Assembly (NCBI GenBank): GCA_963930775.1
Contig: OZ005704.1
Span: forward strand, 5,146,001 to 5,210,000
DNA: 64,000 bases
Source of the DNA: Cliona cf. orientalis
Lineage: Eukaryota > Porifera > Demospongiae > Clionaida > Clionaidae
Reading direction: 5' to 3'
The notes beneath the pieces were generated by a model that saw only the letters and a list, made by a program, of their open reading frames with translations, made no database searches and had not been told where the DNA came from. A program made the translations under genes and the position numbers. Below, piece by piece: positions 55,348 through 64,000 of the stretch (the stretch's first letter is position 1; each line of letters begins with the position of its first letter).

Positions 55348-55824
55348 ATGTGTCACAAAAGGTTGACGTTGTGTCAAATATTCCGCGTACTGCAGACCTC
55401 ACCATCAGCTCAGTGGCCTCTTCCTCCTCCATTGGCACCTGGTCAACAATCACCGTCAGCTCAGTGGCTTCTTCCTCCTCCATCAGCACCTGGTCAACAA
55501 TCACCATCGCCTCCGCCTCCTCCTCCATTGGCACCTGGTCAACAATCACCGTCAGCTCAGTGGCCTCTTCCTCCGCCTCCATCGGCACCTGGTCAACAAT
55601 CACCATCGCCTCCTTCTCCTCCTCCATCAGCACCTGGTCAACAATCACCATCAGCTCAGTGGCCTCCTCCGCCGGCACATGGTCAACAATCTCAGTGGCC
55701 TCTTCCTCCTCCTCCATCGGCACCTGGTCAACAATCACCAAATGCTCACACACTGTCTCATCAAAAAGTTATTACTCCTGCTCATAACAAGCAGTCTGAT
55801 AAAAACTATTGTATAGTAAGCTAG
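55348..55824 (+). CDS. Proline/glutamine-rich terminal exon ending in a CaaX box
   Basis: The frame is open from ATG 55348 (MCHKRLTLCQIFRVLQTS) or from an acceptor CTGCAG at 55395, to TAG 55822-55824. The body is a tandem protein repeat, SPSAQWPLPPPPSAPGQQSP with shorter SPSPPPPPPLAPGQQ variants, about 57-75 bp per unit. After it comes a unique polar tail (HTLSHQKVITPAHNKQSDKN) ending YCIVS. C-I-V-S is a canonical CaaX motif with S at the end, which predicts farnesylation and membrane anchoring. The repeat keeps frame through all units, unlike the proline repeat in the palindrome, so it is under coding constraint or young. Upstream exons are not found. The family is not recognised; the architecture suggests a membrane-tethered ligand for SH3/WW/profilin-type domains. 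Confidence 0.55.
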   Translation: MCHKRLTLCQIFRVLQTSPSAQWPLPPPLAPGQQSPSAQWLLPPPSAPGQQSPSPPPPPPLAPGQQSPSAQWPLPPPPSAPGQQSPSPPSPPPSAPGQQSPSAQWPPPPAHGQQSQWPLPPPPSAPGQQSPNAHTLSHQKVITPAHNKQSDKNYCIVS

Positions 55825-56529
55825 GCCAGTTTTGAGTTATCTTTTTCTGTCAAACTTTTTGTGTGCTTCTATGTGTAACTCTTCCTTATATTACATCATT
55901 GTGAATTATGTAATGCTAGTATTATGCATTACATCAAACTTTTGCTCAGTATACTAGTGTTGATATTCATGGTATATAGTATGTACTGCGACATGGATGC
56001 TACGGTAACGTGTGTAATACTGGTAATAAGGGTAATAGAGGTAATACGTGTACGTGTGGCATGGCATTAATTGAGCTTGCATGAGCCTGAGTTTGAGCGA
56101 ATGCAGGTTCGACGTTCCATATAGAGCACACGCGCACGCGTTTCAGTCGTGGCTGGCTTTAGAGAACTAAAAACAGTAGCTACAAGTAGATCTTAGTGTC
56201 AGAAAAAAATTTGTCGTCCGAATCAGAGAATAGATCGAGCTCTTCTGATGGGCACTTGCTATGTTGTAGCAGGCACAGCTTGACTGGGTGCTTATCCGGG
56301 AGTGGGCTCTTTCCATTCGTCTACACAAAACAAGTACATGGGCACTTATCTGGCTTACCTTGGACTCTACGGTACTGGTTGTAATAGAGGTACCATAGAA
56401 TCAGGTTATCAGGCGCACTTCGTCATTTAGTGCACCTCGTCTATTAAGAACATGCTCTATTCTTGACCAAATTTGCGTAGACACTCGATAATAAGCGCTT
56501 TAGTGTAATCGATGTTACTTACATATACG

Positions 56530-56954
56530 AGCTAGAGAGCAAGCTGAGAAAAGAAAAAGCGCAGAAAGAAGCTTATGTGTGAAGGAGTGCGAAAGAGGAT
56601 CACTTTGCTACTACCAATGAATAATCCAAAAAAAAACGCGAGAAAAGGCTATAAAAGTAGCAGAGCCACTGCTTGTCTGTCATGGCGATTGTTCGGATAC
56701 TGGAAGTTACTGTCCAATGACAGGCCGCCACGCTTCTTTGTACACGTGGTGGCCTCGAACTATGCTCTACTTCTCTCTCCATAGTCTCTCAACACTTGAA
56801 ATGCAGGTGGCAAATTGTGGAGCATGGTCAACCGGTCCTGTTGTTCGCGATCCCGGCTGGCCCCACCCTCGTTATTTGGCGCAACTCGCTATGTGGCGCA
56901 TAATACTTGGCTGTTATCTCAATAAGCACATGCGCTAGACAACCCGATTTTACG
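56530..56954. other. Spacer with short open frames only
   Basis: Frames on both strands (56575-56784 plus, 56600-56782 minus) overlap and neither has splice or family support. Confidence 0.3.
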
Positions 56955-57066
56955 GCAATACGGGTAATACTGGTAATATGGGTAATAGAGGTAATACTGG
57001 TAATATGCGTAATAGAGGTAATACTGGTAATAGAAGTAATATGGGTAATAGCGGTAATACGGAGCA
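56955..57066. repeat. GGTAATANN minisatellite
   Basis: About twelve 9-base units of GGTAATACT, GGTAATATG or GGTAATAGA type. The same words appear at 56013-56052. In the minus strand they give Ile-Thr-Ser or Leu-Pro-Val repeats, which are unlikely to be real protein. Confidence 0.85.
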
Positions 57067-57604
57067 ATACCGAAGCACTATAGTGCAAACCCCTCTGCAC
57101 GCTTGCATACAATTTGTGCGTGTTAATAAGAACACGTAATACGTTGATGTGTGCAACCATAATATCTATGGTACAACTATTATTTGCAATCAGTGAGCGT
57201 TAAATAGAAATTATATGCTCTCTAGTGCGTGCTGCTTGTTCTTCTCGCCACAGTAGCAAGTGGAGCAAGCGACTATTTTGTGTGTGTACACTCGAACGTG
57301 GCCATTGACTAAAGCTTACCCAGGGACAATAGTATAGACTTCTCTGCTTCACAAAGTTCGCCGTTTCCGTATCACCGTAAGGATACGGCAATGATGTATT
57401 GAAGGGGTGGCTTACCTTAGTGTATCGCATTGACAGCATTTAAGTTTCTGCAATTACACTGCAAAAATATGTTAAATTCTCCCTCTCCCCCCCCCCCCCT
57501 TCCTCTTTCGGTATCTTCCTCCCTCTAGATCTCCCAGTCCCTGTTCTTAGAGGTAGCTTTTCAGAATTAGATTCTACTTGTAACAAATACTGTAATCTGA
57601 TTGG

Positions 57605-57690
57605 TCAATAGGAGGTAACTAAGTAGCTTAGTTACTTGTAAATTTACTTAGTTACTTGTAAATTTTTACTTAGTTACTTGTAAGTTTTTA
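57605..57690. repeat. ACTTAGTTACTTGTAAATTT tandem repeat
   Basis: Three to four units of 20-27 bp, AT-rich, non-coding. Confidence 0.7.
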
Positions 57691-57730
57691 ATTGGTCTTT
57701 AGTCTTATCTTAATTAGAATCTAAATTACT

Positions 57731-57860
57731 TAGACACTGTTTAGTCGTTTTCTATGTGATTTAGAAGACCTCTGGCTCCGTAGAACCCTCGCTGCGCTCG
57801 GGATTCTACATAGAGCCATCGGTCTTCTAAATCACATAGAAACCTCCTAAACAGTGTCTA
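57731..57860. repeat. Fold-back palindrome, CCCTCGCTGCGCTCGGG centre
   Basis: TAGACACTGTTTAG, TCTATGTGATTTAGAAGACC and GGCTC pair with inverse copies, around TAGAACCCTCGCTGCGCTCG. This is the best example of the class also seen at 10783, 10907, 20171 and 29615. Confidence 0.85.
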
Positions 57861-58620
57861 ACTTATATATAGATCACTCACCCTCAGTCACTATTCTTCT
57901 GTCCATGGAGTTACTGGTTAACTTAATATCTTGTCACAGCACTTCTGACAGGGCAAGGAGGGGAACTGCACACACAGAGACACGTTGGTCACTGTGTTTC
58001 TGGCTTATTAGCCGTCATCAGTGCAGCATACCCAATACTATTGTTCTGCTCTGTGTGTGTGTGTGTGTGAGAGAGAGAGAAGAGTTATAATGACTGTACA
58101 TCTACTCGCATGTAATCTTCGGAGACTGAAATGACAGCAGATACACAGAGAGGTGTAGTTTTTGCATTGCTAAGCACGTTAGAACTAGAGTGGTAATAAA
58201 TACACACACAGACCAACTACCATAACCCTGCTATGCATGCGTAGTGGGGTAAATTACTACTAATACCCTTCACAAGGCTCTTTGGGAGAAATACACACTA
58301 GGATATCCTTTGTGAGTGGGAAGGCAGAGAGAAAGATAAGAGAGCGAAAGAGAGAGAGAGAGATGAGAGTGACTCTATTTGCAGGATATTTTGAATAAGT
58401 GCACACACATTTTAACATGAGAAGGAATGGTCTATATATACGTTTCATACTAAAAAACATTTCTCACTTGCTTTCAGTCGAAAACAACAAGTTTTGAGTG
58501 ACATAACGAACTTCTACCATGGCGCACATGTAGTCATAGATACATGATTTACCAATGCGAAAAGAGCAAAGTATGTAAAATTACACTAAACGGCGTTTAC
58601 ACAAAATTAGCACTAACGAG

Positions 58621-58736
58621 ACTTCTCCAAACTACGTTACCTTTCTCTTGGAATCATAGCGCCTGCTTTCTACTCCTTCGCGCTAGGAAACTTTGCTGAC
58701 TCAGCTCAAGCTGAACTTGTTCACCCTGCTCATCAT
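58621..58736 (+). CDS. Exon resembling the start of mature cytochrome c1
   Basis: An open segment between an AACGAG border and a strong GTAAGT donor encodes FSKLRYLSLGIIAPAFYSFA, then LGNFADSAQAELVHPAHH. In cytochrome c1, the heme subunit of mitochondrial complex III, the cleaved presequence ends with a hydrophobic stretch and the mature protein begins with a short E-L-x-H-P-P-x motif before W-S-H. The AELVHPAHH here fits that position. The CxxCH-bearing next exon was not found before 60 kb, so the assignment is tentative. Alternative: an unrelated membrane-protein exon. Confidence 0.3.
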
Positions 58737-60690
58737 GTAAGTATAACACGGATGCGTACAATTTATTGACCCACAAGGAGGTGAATTAGAGATTAATTCA
58801 TCTCCTATACAGCAATCTGATTGGTCAGAATTTACAACCACGGTACAGATGAACAAAAGAGATGGCTGTCAAACATGTCACAGTCTATATATATGCTGCA
58901 CAATTTGAGAAGGGATAATTGGGGCGAGCCTGAGCGAGCCCCACATAAATGAGATGTATGTTCGCAATGTATATTATGGTGTATGTTTGGTACGTACGTC
59001 ACGTGCGAACCGCTATAGACATTGTACAGCGCTGCGTGGTATATTTCGATTGGCCGCATGAAAACATTTGCGCCACGCCACTGCCACGTTCTTTCGTCAG
59101 TGCACGCGTGATTAAGTTCATGGTTCATGCTAGCCTCGTACCCAGGCCTTAGCCCTGGGTGTGAGGTAGCCTCGTAGATCGTCTGAGAAGTCTAAAAGCA
59201 AGTCTTAGCCATAGGGATACGAGCCAGCTATATTCTGTACTTCAAGAAATAATGATGAGTTCAAGAGATGAACGAACTGAGCTACCTCGTGCACAACCTG
59301 TCTGTTGGTTAGCCTAGATATACGTGTGTAAGACCCTTAGCTATTTTGTTTTAGTAGCAGCCAACTAAAAATCGAAGGACAATGACTCATGCTGTGTGTG
59401 CCTTGTTTGATCAGTAATCAGTCGCTCAGGCTTGCCCCACGATGTCCTGCATCATCACTAGTTTAGGTATGCAGATTAGGTAAAGGATGGGTTTCAGGAT
59501 TACCCCTAACGATGACATAATCGGTCGGTCGGACGTACTACAACATAATCTGTCAGACACAAACAATGAATCACCAGCCGTTGTACTCACCACCGTGGGG
59601 CTCGCTCAGGCCACACACAACCAGATTACAGATAGGTAGTACTGCCAACCACACGGAGCGAATGGGAACAAGCAGAAACATGTATGCAGGCACAATGATG
59701 GACATGGACCAAACAACTGACACCTGCAGTCACAGGCTCCATGCTGATTAAAATTACTAAGTCATACCTAAATGATCCACGTAATATTCCTCTCGCCTTT
59801 TCCTCCTCTTTATACTATTATATAGTACAGTCCGGCATACTAGGTAACCATCAGACCACTGTCCATGTCGATCTGTATCATACATATAATTATGTGTGTA
59901 GGGAGAACACTAGTAATAAAGACCATACCATTACTAGGAAATATACAACATTCAAGAGGCGAGCCTTTGCTTTGTGTAAGCGTAATCAGATCATGCTCAT
60001 GCATACATGTACATAAAATAAGTACATGAAACCATGAAACTATTGCTCATCCAACTATCGACAAATAATGAAATGGTCTTCCAGCCCCAATCAAAAAGTT
60101 ACGGACTTTCTCAACGTAGCTTCACAGTGGACACAAAAATTGACAAAATAATCTCTAACCTCTTCAAAGAAGAAATTTACCCCCACAACAAAGAAGAGAG
60201 AGATTGACTGAGAGGGAGAGAGAGTTTGAGTGTACCATAGTTACATGTACATCTAATTATTACTAACTTTAGTCGAGAGGTTACATTTCTCCTTATCTCA
60301 CCCGAGTAATATCTTGACACAACATTTCTGTGTGTGTATGTGTATGTGTGGAAGACCACAGAGGTTGATGAGTAAACAGTTAGCACAGCTAGTATAAGCT
60401 CAGAGTGCACCTGGGGAACATTAGCACGAATGCCAAATGTAGCATAAAGTAGAATAGACACCTTGTATTACGACTGTGGAGCCCATACATTGCATGTGCT
60501 GTTGATTCAACATTGTTAACATTTTCAAGGCAAAGGATTGGGAATTCGGGAGAATGACAGGATGGAAGGGGAGAAAGAGAGAGCTGGTGTGTACCGTAGT
60601 TACATCTAATTGTTCACCTACTACATCAACCTTAGTCAACAGGCTATATTACCCTTAGATCACAAAAGCAATATTTTGTTATAACAATTC
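58737..60690. other. Spacer with no supportable gene
   Basis: Contains GGGGCGAGCCTGAGCGAGCC at 58920-58940 (also near 19028 and, inverted, near 59597) and a TAGCCTCGTACCCAGGCC hairpin-like repeat at 59130-59170. No exon stands out. Confidence 0.35.
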
Positions 60691-60750
60691 TGAGAGAGAC
60701 AAGAGAGAAAGAGAGAAAGAGAGAAAGAGAGAGAGAGAGAGAGAGTACAT
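60690..60750. repeat. GA microsatellite
   Basis: (GAGA)n with AAAG interruptions. Confidence 0.9.
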
Positions 60751-61407
60751 CCTTTTGCTAAGGAGCTACCCCTTAGAGAGGCAACTCCTATCCCAGGTCA
60801 CGGCACGCGGAGCCAGATGTACAGGTGACCCTCAGGGCATTATGACTACCACACAATGCCCCGGCTCCAAGGGGGAGAAAGAAGGAATGACTGGTTCCCA
60901 GAATAAATTTCTTTACACAGTTCAAGAAATGTAAACAAAGACCAGCTATCAGATACGTACATTATACCTTCACATTCACAGCCAAGGAGCTCTACAATTA
61001 AAGATAGCAGAATCACTGACAGAGAACAAACAACCAAAAAAATACACATATGTAGCTGTTGCAAGTATACAGCATATATCTAACATGTTGCTCTCTCTCT
61101 CTGATTCCGTTATCTCCACCGGCAGAAACAACAAGCATTATACATGTATATGGATGGCTCAAATAGAAACTGCAACTGGAGGAGCTCACATGCAAAAACA
61201 TACACACACAGAACATTAAGAGCCCGGGCCACACCGTCTAGGTTTAAGGAAGCATCACTATGTGAACAAAAGTACAGTGAGAAAATATAGCCTACACAAA
61301 CTCTGAGGGAAACAAACATGGACTCCTTACCAAAGACAGTGTGGCTAAAATCACACAGTTACAGTGAGCACATCAACAGACTGCCAGTGATTATGTAATT
61401 TACATAA

Positions 61408-61838
<431 letters not shown>

Positions 61839-61954
61839 ATATAACAGCCCTGGCCACACTGTTCTGGGCTACACACTGTGCTATTAACTGTTCACATTCA
61901 GAGGGAATGTTTCACAGTGTGGCTACAAACACAGTTATGGAGAGCTTTACATTA

Positions 61955-62115
61955 GAGAATGAGAGTGAGAGAGAGAAAGAGAGGGGGGGATAGAGAGTGA
62001 GAGTGAGAGAGAGAGAGAGAGAGAGACAGGGAGAGAGATGGAGAAAGTGAGACTCAGAGGTAGGGGGAAGGACAGGGAGAGAGAGAAAAAGCGGGAGAGA
62101 AAGAGAGAGAGAGAT
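61955..62115. repeat. Imperfect GA-rich tract
   Basis: GAGAGTGAGAGAGAGAAAGA and similar runs. The long minus-strand frame across it is Ser/Leu-only and not a gene. Confidence 0.85.
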
Positions 62116-62488
62116 GCGCCAGAACATATCTTTCAGATGGACTGGAAACGTGTGTGCTACTTGCATATCATTAACTTTTCTGTTTCTAACATTCTCGTTA
62201 CGGATAGTACTCTTCTTGAGCGGTAAGAAGTTCAAGACGCTATCCTGGAAAACGAAGCGATGGTTTGAAGTTAGCGTCTGTGTATGATCTACATGTACAA
62301 CAGACAATAGTGAGCTAAAGTTAATGTGAGGTGAGTATCCCTCGTGATTGCATTGCGAGAGTGTCAACATTTGGCGTGGTTAAGGCTACGCGTAGTATAT
62401 ACACACATAAGTCAGCCGTTCTGCTGAAAGATATGTATTGTCCATGGATGCACACAGTGAATAAAATACACGTCCAACTCCCCAATTT

Positions 62489-64000
62489 TTAACACTTGCA
62501 CTTTTTACACACCCACTGAACCTCTGAGTCACCAAACACTTCTTTTGGGATGTCCATGCAGTGTTGGTGATACCACACATTACACGAGTCACACTGAGCC
62601 ATCACATCACGTCCTTCTACCTCGGGCATGCGACAAGAACAGTGAATCTCAATCTCCTCAATGTGCTTTACTGTGGAATGCCTTCGCTCACCAACTAAGG
62701 GAACCGTGAAAGGTGGCACTCTTCCAAGCATTTGAGCAAGTGTTGTCTTGTCGACTTGTGATTGTACTTGGCTTTGCAGGGATTGTTCCCACTGCAAATC
62801 TCGTATGCAAATGCTATGGACAGGATGCCACAGTCTGAGCCATTGGTTTGCTCACCAACATCCATCATCCTGATCACGAGTTTTGGGGCAGAGGTAAGCA
62901 ACAGGCTGGCTATGACATACATGGTGGTGGAGGACACAGAATAGTACATGCTGTCGTAGACATTGACAACACCATCGTCACAACCTACGTTGGAAACGGT
63001 GCACCAGTGATTGTTTCCAACGCAAAGAATCTAAACAAACTCTCCCCTGTGGACATGGAAAGCCATGGCCTGAGCAAGTGTTGGCGGTTGTAGGCCAGAC
63101 ATGTGGGGAAACTGCTGCAGTAAGAGCATCTGAGCTGCTGAAATTATGTTGTCATTCAGCCACCCGGAAGGAGACTCTATTGTTTCCCGTTCTTTATTGT
63201 TGAGTGTGTACAGCTCGTTTTTAAGCCATGTATGGTCACCAGCAGACACACGGCCGTGGTCGGGCTCCTCAGAGTCCCCCGTGAGGTCTATGGCAGCCAA
63301 AGGAGACTTGCTACGGGTACAGTTGCACCTCTCAAGACATGCTGGATCACTAACTACATCACAAAGGGACACCACGGGACTCTGACGCCACTCAAACAAA
63401 GGAAGAGAGAACTTCTTGCTAGAGGCTGTCAAATCCTCGCTCGAGTAACGCCCATTGAGGGCACCTTTCATACAACAAAGACGGTAGAATTTGCCAACAA
63501 CTTCGACAATTCGGCACCTGACGTGGTTATTGAGTGCCTTTCTACTGTGCACAAACACACAATCTCCAGGCTTAAACCCAACACTGCTGTCATCCCTCTC
63601 ACTCACACGAGATTTGTCAGACTCAATGGTATTGTTCGATTTCTCAGACTTGCTAAGACCAGGTTTGTTTGATGGAGCAGGTCCTAGATTATCAGCAACA
63701 AAGAGGACACGACTGGATCGATTCCTACTGCTCATATATAGGACAGAATGCCTTGTGTGCACGATTCAACGCCCCACACAAGCATAGACTACCACTCATT
63801 AAGTCCTCATCGTCCAACCACTCGTCACCCGAGTCATCAAGACTGCTGTTTGAAGAGAGATAAACGACAGGAGTAATGTCCATATCACTGTCACTTGATT
63901 CACATAGTGCAACATTATCATGTAATGAAACCGGAACATTGACCTTCCTCTTCTTGTTCATAGGACAATCTCTGTGGGTGGGAAGACTGTGAGTAGTAGA
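62489..64000 (-). pseudogene. Decayed second copy of the transposase-protease-PHD gene (partial)
   Basis: On the minus strand it aligns with the C-terminal half of the 25241-28636 protein: zinc knuckle (THRDCPMNKKRK), CLCGALNRAHKAFCP, a VGF/KPGDCVFVHSRKALNNHV segment, AIDLTGDSEE (the SIM equivalent), the protease (HW, VYDSM, EQTNGSDCG) and the PHD finger with WYHQHCMDIP. Breaks relative to the intact copy are a 4-base (ATAT) insertion at about 63745, a TAG in place of the CAG codon after HRGEFV (63031-63033), and a 1-base deletion just after HLSRFP (about 62697). It continues beyond the right edge. The three breaks argue that it is dead, while the catalytic residues themselves are still recognisable. 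Confidence 0.9.

Noticed and set aside
57200-57439. 79-codon minus-strand frame (MLSMRYTKVSHP...)
   Set aside because: It has a donor-like GTAAGC after 8 codons and another inside, no family resemblance, and lies among repeats. Not enough support.
59245-59285. Hammerhead-like TGATGAG...CGAAC
   Set aside because: The core starts ATGATGA, the GAAA is GAAC, and no stem III partner or cleavage site follows.

Overview
The window looks like nuclear DNA of an invertebrate animal, and a sponge (demosponge) or another early-branching marine lineage is my best guess. The reasons are short spliced exons with GT-AG borders, no operons, no bacterial-style gene packing, AT-rich spacers full of CA/GA/polyC microsatellites, and a very high density of small terminal-inverted-repeat elements (MITEs). 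The taxon is an inference; nothing here is a species marker.

Left part (1-25 kb). Two divergent genes start either side of a short shared promoter (375-494 minus, 722-1083 plus). Both proteins begin with a cytosolic-looking tail that carries acidic dileucine motifs. A compact four-exon gene on the minus strand (8812-9435, 141 aa) keeps phase across all its junctions. A possible plus-strand membrane-protein end (8523-8864) overlaps its last exon. The rest is mostly repeats: TA-flanked MITEs that all end in TACCGTA or a close variant, CAGTG-ended elements, a 451-bp element with imperfect 9-bp target duplications, several fold-back palindromes, and a tRNA-like block.

Middle (25.2-28.6 kb). One large open exon encodes a Mutator-like DDE transposase joined to zinc-binding modules, a SUMO-interacting motif, a Ulp1/C48-type cysteine protease and a C-terminal PHD finger. 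A decayed copy of the same protein lies inverted at the right end (62489-64000) and runs out of the window.

29.9-51.0 kb is a giant palindrome: two arms of about 10.1 and 10.8 kb around a 265-bp unique spacer. The arms are nearly identical but carry substitutions and indels, including a 692-bp difference that removes the Walker A motif of a P-loop ATPase from the left arm. Each arm carries a copia-type RNase H and LTR relic, a proline-rich terminal exon, a head-to-head pair of ATPase halves, a tandem series of small exon-like modules each preceded by CA repeats, and, at its outer tip, a tandem pair of hammerhead ribozymes spaced exactly 146 nt apart. The ribozyme array, with the architecture of retrozyme or satellite hammerheads, is the most striking item in the window.

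Right part (51-64 kb). More MITEs and fold-back elements, a proline/glutamine-rich terminal exon ending in a CaaX prenylation box (CIVS), an exon resembling the start of mature cytochrome c1, long GA compound minisatellites, and the transposase pseudogene. Protein family names were assigned by reading motifs, without database searches.
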